The position numbers and the translations under genes were made by a program. From positions 930,001 to 994,000 of the forward strand of contig NC_017068.1 in assembly GCF_000284095.1 (NCBI RefSeq): 64,000 nt of DNA. Direction: 5' to 3'. This document shows positions 56,289-64,000 of this stretch, in pieces. Position 1 is the first letter of the stretch. The number at the start of each line of letters is the position of its first letter. Below the pieces are notes generated by a model. The model was not told the DNA's origin. It worked only from the letters and a program-made list of their open reading frames with translations, and made no database searches. The DNA comes from Selenomonas ruminantium subsp. lactilytica TAM6421 (GTDB lineage: Bacteria > Bacillota > Negativicutes > Selenomonadales > Selenomonadaceae).

Positions 56289-56729
56289 ATGAAACACTCG
56301 GGCCTGGATGATCGGCTGGATTCTATCTTGGTGCGGGCGGCTATGCGACTGGAAGAGCGGATGCGTTTGGCCTATTTTCGCGGGAATCTGACCAAGTATT
56401 TAGAACGGGTTGGTCTGGCCAAGTATATTGATGATGAAAAACTTTTGAAGGGCAGCCTGCTGGACCTGCAGGACGATGCGGCTGTAGCCATGGCTTATTG
56501 CCTGCGCAAGGCCCGTAAACGGGGTTATCTCAAGGAGGCTCTGGATGAGCTGAATATGGCAGAACTCCTGCAGAAGGAAACGCGGATCAAAACCGTGGTG
56601 CCGACCATGAAGCGGCAGCCGGAACTGAACAAGGTGCAGCTGCAGATGGTCAAGGGGGAAAACAAGTCTTCGGCCCTGACCGAGGAAGAAAAGAAGCAGC
56701 TGCTAAAGAATTTCAAAGTGATAAAATAA
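56289..56729 (+). CDS. Small soluble protein of unknown function
   Basis: The 146-residue protein is mainly helical and basic, without signal or membrane segments (DRLDSILVRAAMRLEERMRL, DDAAVAMAYCLRKARKRGYL). Its charged C-terminus ends KKQLLKNFKVIK. I do not recognise a family. ATG 56289 is chosen because GGGGGGA lies 6 bases upstream; earlier in-frame starts (56232, 56283) lack a properly placed site. It follows the sensor kinase gene closely and may be in the same operon. A terminator separates it from the convergent flavodiiron gene. Confidence 0.65.
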   Translation: MKHSGLDDRLDSILVRAAMRLEERMRLAYFRGNLTKYLERVGLAKYIDDEKLLKGSLLDLQDDAAVAMAYCLRKARKRGYLKEALDELNMAELLQKETRIKTVVPTMKRQPELNKVQLQMVKGENKSSALTEEEKKQLLKNFKVIK

Positions 56730-56731
56730 CA

Positions 56732-56761
56732 AAACGCTGATGGGGAAAACCATCAGCGTTT
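56732..56761. terminator. Terminator between convergent genes
   Basis: A 12-base-pair perfect stem AAACGCTGATGG/CCATCAGCGTTT (56732-56743 with 56750-56761) and a 6-base loop. A/T ends on both arms allow use from either side. Confidence 0.88.
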
Positions 56762-56767
56762 CATTAT

Positions 56768-57928
56768 TTAGAGCTCTTTGATTTGCTGGGTGAGTTCTGC
56801 CAGCTGTTCGGAAGTAGGCACATTGGCCAGGCGGATCTTGTCGTGGATGATCTCGCAGCCGCAGGCCTTCAGTTCCTCTTCCACCAGGCCGATGCTTTGG
56901 CCGCCCCAGCCATAGGAGCCGAAGGCAAAGGCTTTCTTATCCTTGGGGGCCAGGCCCTTGAGGTAGCAGAGGAAGCTGGCAATCGTGGGCATCATCTGGT
57001 TGTTGATGGTGGGGGAGCCCACAGCCAGGTATTTGGCCGTCAGGATATCGGTGAGGATGTCGGACAGATGATTTTCCTTGATGTCGTAGAAGCCCACGGG
57101 AATGTTCTTTTGGGCGAAGCCTTCAGCGATGGCACGGGCCATCTTTTCCGTGGAATGCCACATGCTGTCAAAGACGATTACGGCCCGGTCTTCGCCTGCA
57201 AAGCCGGACCATTGCTGATATTTGGCCATGATCTCGGCGATATGGGAACGCCAGATAATGCCATGACCTGTGGCGATAAGCTTGATATCCAGGGAGCTCA
57301 ATGTCTTGAGGGCGGTTTGGGCCTGACGGCCATAGAGCATCAGGATATTGGCATAGTATTTCTGACATTCATACATCAAGGTGGCAAGATCCACTTCATC
57401 GTCGAAGCGCTGGCTGGTGGCCAGGTGCTCACCAAAGGCATCATTGGAGAAGAGGATTTTCTCTTCCGGGCAGTAGGTCACCATGCTGTCGGGCCAATGC
57501 AGCATCGGTGTGGGAACGAACTGCAGGGTGCGGCTGCCGATGCTCAGGCTGTCACCGGCCTTGACGCCCTGATAGGGAAGATCGCCGTAATGGGCTTTGA
57601 GTCCTTTGGCGCCGTTGGGCAGGCTCGTGATGATCTTGGCCTGGGGGCAGTGTTTCATCATAAAGGGAATGGCTCCCGAATGGTCCGGTTCCACATGGCT
57701 GGAGATGATATAGTCAATCTTTGCCGGATCGATTACGGATTTGATGCGTGTCAGGAGTTCTTCGGCAAAGCATTCCTTTACTGTATCAATCAGGGTGATT
57801 TTCTCGTCTATGATCAGATAGGCGTTATAAGTCGAGCCACGGCTGGTCTGATAGCCATGGAAACTGCGCATGGACCAGTCGATGGCGCCCACCCAGTAAA
57901 TGCCCTTTGTTATTTCTAATGCCTGCAT
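56768..57928 (-). CDS. fprA: Flavodiiron protein (FprA-type O2/NO reductase)
   Basis: The 386-residue enzyme has a metallo-beta-lactamase-like domain with the diiron ligands H78, E80, D82 and H83 in SSHVEPDHSG, and later His/Asp ligands (LHWPDSM, SNDAFGEH, GHGIIWR). The C-terminal flavodoxin domain has VFDSMWHSTEKMARAIAEGF and GSPTINNQMMP. It reduces O2 to water or NO to N2O with electrons from rubredoxin, protecting anaerobes. No fused rubredoxin domain is present. It is a single-gene unit with GGGG before the ATG. Confidence 0.96.
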   Translation of the reverse strand: MQALEITKGIYWVGAIDWSMRSFHGYQTSRGSTYNAYLIIDEKITLIDTVKECFAEELLTRIKSVIDPAKIDYIISSHVEPDHSGAIPFMMKHCPQAKIITSLPNGAKGLKAHYGDLPYQGVKAGDSLSIGSRTLQFVPTPMLHWPDSMVTYCPEEKILFSNDAFGEHLATSQRFDDEVDLATLMYECQKYYANILMLYGRQAQTALKTLSSLDIKLIATGHGIIWRSHIAEIMAKYQQWSGFAGEDRAVIVFDSMWHSTEKMARAIAEGFAQKNIPVGFYDIKENHLSDILTDILTAKYLAVGSPTINNQMMPTIASFLCYLKGLAPKDKKAFAFGSYGWGGQSIGLVEEELKACGCEIIHDKIRLANVPTSEQLAELTQQIKEL

Positions 57929-57979
57929 AGTATGATCCCCGCTTTCTGCTAGAAATTTTTCAATCTATCTCGTTATTTC

Positions 57980-57989
57980 GTCAGCTGAC
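57980..57989. promoter_or_regulatory. Palindrome in the divergent fprA / efflux gap
   Basis: A perfect 10-base palindrome GTCAGCTGAC lies in the 159-base gap between fprA and the efflux operon. It might be an operator; nothing else supports this. Confidence 0.25.
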
Positions 57990-58087
57990 AGTTTTTTCCT
58001 GCCGGATAAAGGATTTTTAGTCAGTAAAGACGAATTAAATCAAGACAAATAATATAGTAATGAAACTGAATGAAATGAGGAAACAGG

Positions 58088-59323
58088 ATGCGCCATAAAT
58101 TTACCAATCTGACCAGAAAGAATATGCTGTTGGCTGGCGGTGTTTGTGTATTACTGCTGGTAGCGGCGTTTTATTTTTATATGGGAACAGGCAAGGAAGC
58201 AGGGCCGCGAGTGCGGCGCGATGTCCCCGAAGTGAAGGTGCAGGAAGTTGTGCGGCAGGACATGCAGCGCCACATTGTGCTGTCGGGGCAGACGGTAGCC
58301 GATGCTAGTATCAATCTGGCACCGAAATACGGCGGCCGCATCACGGCGGTCTATGCAGAGCTGGGCGACCGGGTGGAAGAAGGGCAGGTGCTCATGGTGC
58401 AGGATCTGGGGGATCTGGATATTTCCATTGCCCAGAATTCAGCGGCTGCCGGTGCGGCCTGGGCTGATGCCCGGGAGGCCTCGGCTGCCTATAATGCCAA
58501 TATCATCAGCAAGAAGAATGCCTATGAACTGGCCAAGGCCAAATATGAACGGCAGAAATATCTGTTCTCCATCGGGGCGATTTCCCAGGATACGCTGGAC
58601 AGCGTGGAACAGGAATTCAGCGCCAGCCGGGCCGCCTATGAGGTGCTGGCTAATCAGGTAGCCGATGGCGGTGCGGCCGCGGTCCAGTCCAAGGAGCTGA
58701 CTGCACAAAAACAGGAACATGCGACGGAAGCCTTGAAAAAACAGCGGGAGGATATGATTCTCCGTGCGCCCCGCAGCGGTGTTATCGCCTATCGCAGTGC
58801 CGAGGTGGGGGCCATCGCTGCGGCGGGAACCAAGGTGTTCACCCTGGTGGATAACAGCCATATCAATATCGACTGCAGCATTGCGGAAAACGATGCGGCT
58901 ATCCTGCAGACGGGGATGCCGGTAAATGTCACCATTGATGCGTTGGGGCGGGATTTTGCCGGGAAGGTCATTTTTGTCAGCCCCGCGATGGAAGACGGGG
59001 CCAAGAGCTATCAGGTGCGGATTTCGCTGGAGGATGCTGACGACAGCGTCAAGGCCGGCCTTTTTGCCCATACGGCCGTAGATATCCTGCAGCGTCCCCA
59101 GACAATCTTTGTGCCGAAGGAGGCAGTGGTCACCCGCAATGGGGCGCAGTATGTCTTTGTGCTGGTGGAAGAGGACAAGGTGGAAATGCGCCCTGTGAAA
59201 ATCGGCCTGCTGAATGACGAGAGCGAAGAGATCATCGAAGGTCTTAATGAAGGCGAAAAAGTCATTTTAAGCAATCAGGATAAATTGCAGAATGGCATGA
59301 AAGTCAAGGTGACGGAAGCATGA
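58088..59323 (+). CDS. RND efflux periplasmic adaptor (membrane fusion protein)
   Basis: The 411-residue HlyD/AcrA-family protein has an N-terminal membrane anchor (MLLAGGVCVLLLVAAFYFYM). The lipoyl half-motifs are INLAPKYGGRITAVYAELGD and MILRAPRSGVIAYRSAEVGA, around an alpha-helical hairpin (KNAYELAKAKYERQKYLFSI). Beta-barrel and membrane-proximal domains end in EGEKVILSNQDKLQNGMKV. There is no lipobox Cys, so it stays anchored by the helix. It overlaps the pump gene by ATGA. Confidence 0.93.
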   Translation: MRHKFTNLTRKNMLLAGGVCVLLLVAAFYFYMGTGKEAGPRVRRDVPEVKVQEVVRQDMQRHIVLSGQTVADASINLAPKYGGRITAVYAELGDRVEEGQVLMVQDLGDLDISIAQNSAAAGAAWADAREASAAYNANIISKKNAYELAKAKYERQKYLFSIGAISQDTLDSVEQEFSASRAAYEVLANQVADGGAAAVQSKELTAQKQEHATEALKKQREDMILRAPRSGVIAYRSAEVGAIAAAGTKVFTLVDNSHINIDCSIAENDAAILQTGMPVNVTIDALGRDFAGKVIFVSPAMEDGAKSYQVRISLEDADDSVKAGLFAHTAVDILQRPQTIFVPKEAVVTRNGAQYVFVLVEEDKVEMRPVKIGLLNDESEEIIEGLNEGEKVILSNQDKLQNGMKVKVTEA

Positions 59324-62300
59324 ATATCACCCGTTTATCCATCCTGCGCCCTGTGGGCATATCCATGATCGTGGCCTTTTTCGTGGTGCTGGGACTCTAT
59401 AGCTACTACCGTATCGGCGTGGAACTGCTGCCGGCCTTGAATACACCCTATGTCACGGTGACGGTGAAATATCCTGGGGCTAGTGCGGAATCGGTGGAGC
59501 AGGAAATCATCAAACCAGTGGAAGATGCGGTTTCCTCCGTATCCAATGTGAAGACCATCACCTCGGTGGCCGGCTATGAGCGGGGCCGGGTGATGATGGA
59601 ACTGAATTTCGATGCGGATGCGGATATGGCGGCCATTGAAGCTACAAAAAAGGTGGAGGCCATCAAGAACAGGCTGCCGGATGAGGCCGATGCCCCGGTG
59701 GTCATCAAGCGGGATATCAATGCCAAGCCAATCATGGAACTGGCGGTCATGAGCCAGCACAGCCTGGGGGACACCTATTCCATGACGGAAAATGTCTTCC
59801 AGGACGTATTGCAGCAGGCAGGCGGCGTATCGGAAATCGAGCTTCATGGCGGCCGGGACAAGGAAGTGGCCGTGGAGGTTGACCGGGAAAAACTGGCGGC
59901 TTATAAGCTGACACTGCCAAAGATTGCCAGCGCCATCCGCAATGAAAACCAGCTGCTGCCTTCGGGGCCTGTCTATACCGAAAAGAGCAAAGCGGATGTA
60001 CGGGTGGTGGCCGAGTATAAACAGGCCGCTGATATTGAGAAGATCAATATCACCAACACGGCCGGCGAATCGATCCCGCTGACAGCTGTGGCCACCGTGC
60101 GGGAGCAGGATGCCCGGCAGCAGCGCTATGGACGGCTGAATGGCGAGGCGGCCATCAATGTGCTGATCTATAAGAACAGCGATGCCAACGTGGTGGAAAC
60201 AGCGGAAAACATCCAGGCAGCGGTGGAAAAATTGCGCCGGGATTATCCGGACTATCAGTTCATCGAGGTGTCCAACGATGCGGATTATGTGGAAACATCC
60301 CTGCATAACACCTTGGGCACACTGGTGGAAGGCCTGATCACCACGGGGCTGGTGCTATTCCTGTTCCTGCGGGGCTGGCGCTCCACGGCAGCCGCTATGA
60401 TTGCCATACCGACCTCCCTGATTTCCACCTTCTTTGTCATGTATCTGGCAGGTTTTACCTTCAATATGATGTCGCTGATGGGCATGACCTTATGTGTCGG
60501 CATTCTGGTGGATGACAGCATCGTGGTGCTGGAAAATATCATCCGCTATCTGAAGCAGGGGACAGAACCGAAGAAAGCGGCAGAAAAAGGGCGCATGGAA
60601 ATCGGCATGGCGGCTGTTGCCATCACCCTCTGCGATGCGGCGGTATTCATGCCCATTGCTTTTATGGAGGGCATGACCGGCCAGTTCTTCCGTCAGTTTG
60701 GCCTGACCATCGTGTTTGCTGGGGCGTTTTCCCTGTTTGTGTCTTTCACCTTGACGCCGATGCTGGCTTCACGTTTTTTCAGGAATGGCTATCAGGTGAG
60801 CAGCCATCCCTTGTGGCAATTTATGGATCGGCTGGAAAACAGGGCGGTGGATCTTTACCGCAAAACCCTTTATTGGAGCCTGAACCATAAAAAGAAATTG
60901 TTGCTGACGATCTTGGCCGTCTTCGTGGGCGTTATGAGTCTGATCCCCCTGGGAGCTATCGGGACGGAATATATGCCCAAGACGGATGAGTCCAGCTTTA
61001 CCATCAATATCCAGTGCCCGGTCAGCTCGTCCTCCGAGGAAACCAATAAAGTGGCCCTGCAGCTGGAGCAGAAACTGGCGGAAATCCCTGAGGTCAAATA
61101 CTATATGACACAGGCGGGCGGTGTGACCAGCGCCAATGAAGGCCGTATCAAGGTGGAACTTGTGGGACGCCGGGACCGCAGCCGTTCCATTTGGGAAATC
61201 ACCGCAGAGGTACGCAAGTTTGCCCGGCAGATCAGGACGGCGGATATCCGCGTTACGGAAACCCAGTCCAATGTGGCAGGCATCTCCGGCGGTGGTGGCG
61301 GCCGTGGCGGCGGTGGTGCCTTGCAGGTGGAATTGCGGGGCAACAATATGCAGGAGCTGACGGCAGCAGCGGATAAGGTGGAAAAAATCCTGCGCCGGGA
61401 TGTGAAGGGTGTCAGCGATGTGAACAGTTCCTATACGGAAGGTATGCCGGAACTGCAGCTGACAGTCAACCGGGAGAAACTCAAGGCCTTCCAGGTCAGT
61501 CTGGCAGACATCGATACGGCCTTTTCCTCAGCGATTTCCGGTTTGTCTGCTGGGGAACTCAAAAATGATGCGTTAAATGGCGGGCGGGATACCAACATCA
61601 AGGTGCGGCTCAAGAATGCGGATGCTTATAAGGCCTCCGATGTTGCCAGAGTTCCTGTCTGGGCCAATGGCAGGCTGGCCTATTTAGGCGATGTGGCCGA
61701 TATCAAGGATGGCCAGGGCCCTGTCAGTATCCAGCGTGTGGATAAGCAGCGTTCCATCCAGTTGGGGGCAAACCTGCGGGATCGGCCCGTGGGGGATGTC
61801 ATCCGGGATGTCAATAAGGCGCTGCAGCAGGCTGATCTGGGCGAAGGCATCACCTATCGGTTCAAGGGACAGGCCAGCCGTATGAATGAAACCTTCAGTG
61901 AACTCCTGAGCGCTCTGTTCCTGGCGTTGGTGTTGATCTATATGTTGCTGGCCGTGCTCTATGAGTCGGTGCTGACACCTTTCATCCGCATGTTTTCCCT
62001 GCCGTTGGGGTTGATCGGTTCGGTGCTGTTGCTGCTTTTGACCCATAATACCTTGAATCTTTACTCCATGATCGGCATTCTGGTCATGGATGGTATTGTG
62101 GCCAAGAATGGTACGTTGCTGATCGACTATACCCTGACGCTGATGGACAGGGGGCATACGGCACTGGAGGCCATAGTGGAAGCAGGCTGCGTGCGCCTGA
62201 AGCCTATATTCATGACCACGATCACCATGATGGTGGGCATGATGCCCATGGCCCTGGCGCTGACCGACGGCGCGGAAACCCGCGTATCCATGGCCTGGGT

Positions 62301-62412
62301 GATCATCGGCGGTCTGTTGACCTCCACGGTGTTCACGTTATTGGTCATCCCGATCATCTTCCTGTATTTTTATCAGGGCAGGGAAGGGCGTCGGAGTGCT
62401 GTGGAAAATTAA
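59320..62412 (+). CDS. RND family efflux pump (AcrB/HAE1-like)
   Basis: The 1030-residue inner-membrane proton antiporter has two repeats of six helices, starting LSILRPVGISMIVAFFVVLG. Helix 4 carries the coupling aspartates in LCVGILVDDSIVVLENI, and the second repeat has MIGILVMDGIVAKNGTLLID. A glycine-rich loop (GISGGGGGRGGGG, near residue 656) lies in the porter domain, as in many RND pumps of anaerobes. The operon holds adaptor and pump but no outer-membrane TolC-like channel, which must be encoded elsewhere. The substrate cannot be read. Confidence 0.94.
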   Translation: MNITRLSILRPVGISMIVAFFVVLGLYSYYRIGVELLPALNTPYVTVTVKYPGASAESVEQEIIKPVEDAVSSVSNVKTITSVAGYERGRVMMELNFDADADMAAIEATKKVEAIKNRLPDEADAPVVIKRDINAKPIMELAVMSQHSLGDTYSMTENVFQDVLQQAGGVSEIELHGGRDKEVAVEVDREKLAAYKLTLPKIASAIRNENQLLPSGPVYTEKSKADVRVVAEYKQAADIEKINITNTAGESIPLTAVATVREQDARQQRYGRLNGEAAINVLIYKNSDANVVETAENIQAAVEKLRRDYPDYQFIEVSNDADYVETSLHNTLGTLVEGLITTGLVLFLFLRGWRSTAAAMIAIPTSLISTFFVMYLAGFTFNMMSLMGMTLCVGILVDDSIVVLENIIRYLKQGTEPKKAAEKGRMEIGMAAVAITLCDAAVFMPIAFMEGMTGQFFRQFGLTIVFAGAFSLFVSFTLTPMLASRFFRNGYQVSSHPLWQFMDRLENRAVDLYRKTLYWSLNHKKKLLLTILAVFVGVMSLIPLGAIGTEYMPKTDESSFTINIQCPVSSSSEETNKVALQLEQKLAEIPEVKYYMTQAGGVTSANEGRIKVELVGRRDRSRSIWEITAEVRKFARQIRTADIRVTETQSNVAGISGGGGGRGGGGALQVELRGNNMQELTAAADKVEKILRRDVKGVSDVNSSYTEGMPELQLTVNREKLKAFQVSLADIDTAFSSAISGLSAGELKNDALNGGRDTNIKVRLKNADAYKASDVARVPVWANGRLAYLGDVADIKDGQGPVSIQRVDKQRSIQLGANLRDRPVGDVIRDVNKALQQADLGEGITYRFKGQASRMNETFSELLSALFLALVLIYMLLAVLYESVLTPFIRMFSLPLGLIGSVLLLLLTHNTLNLYSMIGILVMDGIVAKNGTLLIDYTLTLMDRGHTALEAIVEAGCVRLKPIFMTTITMMVGMMPMALALTDGAETRVSMAWVIIGGLLTSTVFTLLVIPIIFLYFYQGREGRRSAVEN

Positions 62413-62434
62413 GAACATATTTGCAGAATTATCC

Positions 62435-62463
62435 TTGACAAGAAGCGATGATAAAACTATAAT
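62435..62463 (+). promoter_or_regulatory. Promoter of the thrS T-box leader
   Basis: Perfect TTGACA at 62435-62440, a 17-base spacer and perfect TATAAT at 62458-62463. Confidence 0.92.
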
Positions 62464-62469
62464 GGACAC

Positions 62470-62716
62470 ATCAGTCAAAGGCAATGACAAAGACATGATG
62501 ACAAGAAGGCGGTTCCAAGAGAGGGATATGTTTGGTGAGAGTATCCTGAATCAGCGTTTGTTATTACCACTTTGGAGCTGCTGTCCGGAAATTTTAGTAT
62601 GGACAGACGGTTACGCTATCGTTACAGGCGCTGAGTGGTCATAGGCGTACCTATGGCAATCAGGGTGGAACCACGATGTTGCAGCTTCGTCCCTATCTTA
62701 GGGGCGGAGCTTTTTT
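62470..62716 (+). ncRNA. T-box leader controlling thrS
   Basis: The leader has an AGAGAGG stem I motif near 62517, the T-box sequence AGGGTGGAACCACG at 62662-62675 and a terminator (62683-62694 with 62700-62711, then six T). ACC at 62566-62568, followed by A, is a candidate threonine specifier codon. Uncharged tRNA-Thr would relieve termination and raise thrS expression. Confidence 0.93.
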
Positions 62717-62739
62717 GTTAGATTTTAGGAGGGAATATC

Positions 62740-64000
62740 ATGCTGAAGATTACCATGAAAGACGGTTCTGTTCGCGAAGTGGAAGCGGGCACGAGCGTTC
62801 TGGATTTTGTAAAACAGGTGAGCAACAGCTTAGCCAAGAAAGTGCTGGCTGCGAAGATTGATGGCGAGACGAAAGACCTCACGACGGTTCTCGATAAGGA
62901 TTGTGCTGTAGAATTTTTGACTTTTGAAGAAGCAGATGGTCGCTGGGCACTGCGCCACACGGCTTCCCATATCCTCGCGCAGGCCGTGAAGCGCCTTTAT
63001 AAGGAAGACAATGTGAAGCTGGCTATCGGCCCAGCCATCGACAACGGCTTCTACTACGATATCGATATGGATCGTCAGCTGGGCGAGGCTGACCTCAAGG
63101 ATATCGAAAAGGAAATGAAGAAGATCGTCAAGGAAAACCTCAAGCTGGAACGCAAAGAGGTCAGCCGTGCCGATGCCCTCAAGATGTTCGAGGAAATGGG
63201 CGAAACTTACAAGGTGGAACTCATCAATGACCTGCCGGAAGATGCCCTGATCACGCTTTACAGCCAGGGTGAATTCACGGATCTCTGCGCCGGCCCCCAT
63301 GTGGTATCCACGGGCAAGGTCAAGGCACTGAAGCTCCAGAGTGTAGCCGGTGCTTATTGGCGCGGCAGCGAGAAGAACAAGATGCTGCAGCGTATCTATG
63401 GTACGGCTTTTGAAAAGCAGGCCGATCTGGACGAATACCTGCATATGCTGGAAGAGGCTGCCAAGCGCGATCACCGCAAGCTGGGCAAGGAACTTGACCT
63501 CTTCAGCCTCCACGAAGAAGGCCCAGGCTTCCCGTTCTTCCATCCGAACGGCATGGTTGTACGCAACGAGCTCATCAACTACTGGCGCGAAGTGCACCGC
63601 CGTTACGGCTATCAGGAAATCAAGACGCCGATGATCATGAACCGCAAGCTCTGGGAGACTTCCGGTCACTGGGATCACTACAAAGAAAACATGTACTTCA
63701 CCGAAATCGATGGTGAAGATTATGCGGTAAAACCCATGAACTGCCCGGGCGGCATGCTGGTGTATAAATCCCATCAGCACAGCTATCGTGACCTGCCCCT
63801 GCGCATGGGCGAGCTGGGTCTGGTTCATCGTCATGAGCTCTCCGGTGCCCTCCACGGTCTGTTCCGCGTCCGCAACTTCACCCAGGATGATGCCCATCTC
63901 TTCATCACGCCGGCACAGATTGAAGAGGAAATCCAGCATACGATTGACCTCTTTGATGAAGTGTACAGCACGTTTGGCCTGACTTATACGGCTGAGCTGT
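62740..64000 (+). CDS. thrS: Threonyl-tRNA synthetase (5' part, runs off window)
   Basis: About 420 of an expected ~635-640 residues are present. They comprise the N-terminal TGS domain (MLKITMKDGSVREVEAGTSV), the editing domain with HTASHILAQAVKRLY and the class II core with the motif 1 region HPNGMVVRNELINYW and motif 2 FRVRNFTQDDAHLF. The zinc-ligand Cys is in MNCPGGMLVYK. ATG 62740 follows AGGAGGG by 6 bases. The frame is open to the right edge with no defect. Confidence 0.97.
   Translation, partial: MLKITMKDGSVREVEAGTSVLDFVKQVSNSLAKKVLAAKIDGETKDLTTVLDKDCAVEFLTFEEADGRWALRHTASHILAQAVKRLYKEDNVKLAIGPAIDNGFYYDIDMDRQLGEADLKDIEKEMKKIVKENLKLERKEVSRADALKMFEEMGETYKVELINDLPEDALITLYSQGEFTDLCAGPHVVSTGKVKALKLQSVAGAYWRGSEKNKMLQRIYGTAFEKQADLDEYLHMLEEAAKRDHRKLGKELDLFSLHEEGPGFPFFHPNGMVVRNELINYWREVHRRYGYQEIKTPMIMNRKLWETSGHWDHYKENMYFTEIDGEDYAVKPMNCPGGMLVYKSHQHSYRDLPLRMGELGLVHRHELSGALHGLFRVRNFTQDDAHLFITPAQIEEEIQHTIDLFDEVYSTFGLTYTAEL

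Overview
The window looks like chromosomal DNA of an anaerobic, flagellated, Gram-negative-type Firmicute of the class Negativicutes, most likely Selenomonadaceae (Selenomonas, Mitsuokella or a relative). This is an inference from gene content. Firmicute traits are tRNA-sensing T-box leaders on pheS and thrS, SepF, YlmH, DivIVA, PyrR and an IscR-like Rrf2 regulator. Traits of an outer-membrane cell are an RND efflux pump and the remains of a two-partner secretion locus. Anaerobic traits are the oxygen-independent cobalamin pathway (cbiT, F, G, H, J and K), a flavodiiron protein, several radical-SAM or Fe-S enzymes and Na+-pump decarboxylase subunits. Genes are densely packed, mostly on the + strand, and separated by clear intrinsic terminators.

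Layout. 0-5 kb: the end of a surface-sugar region (GT8 glycosyltransferase, methyltransferase) meets, tail to tail, a flagellin with a zinc-metalloprotease domain in its variable region (flagellinolysin) and a small secreted protein. 4.7-9.7 kb: bioY with a BirA-like operator over its promoter, a DUF4127 exported protein, and a metY-cysK sulfur operon behind a terminator-containing leader. 9.7-15.7 kb: two unrecognised genes leading into cbiT-F-G-H-J. 15.7-29 kb: housekeeping genes: Rrf2 regulator; rodZ-like, ygiQ and nrdR; radical SAM, pgeF, yggS, sepF, ylmH, divIVA, lspA, rluD-like and pyrR; glmM and cbiK. 29-34 kb: an orphan oadG-oadB pair, then on the minus strand a class III aminotransferase and a U32 protein.

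34.2-46.2 kb is an accessory island. It holds a MntA-HepT (MNT-HEPN) toxin-antitoxin pair, a collapsed two-partner secretion locus, an IS3-family element with a transposase-protecting hairpin, and a complete four-gene Wadjet (JetABCD) SMC-like anti-plasmid system of the DUF2397/DUF2398/TIGR02680/DUF2399 type. Wadjet and flagellinolysin are the two most striking systems. Both belong to described families, so the interest lies in these particular copies and their context.

46.2-64 kb returns to core genes: two methyl-accepting chemotaxis proteins flanking T-box-pheS-pheT-zapA, an OmpR-type two-component system, a small unknown protein, a flavodiiron protein on the minus strand, an RND efflux operon without an outer-membrane channel gene, and a T-box leader with the start of thrS, which runs off the window. 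I saw no tRNA, rRNA, CRISPR array, prophage or replication origin.
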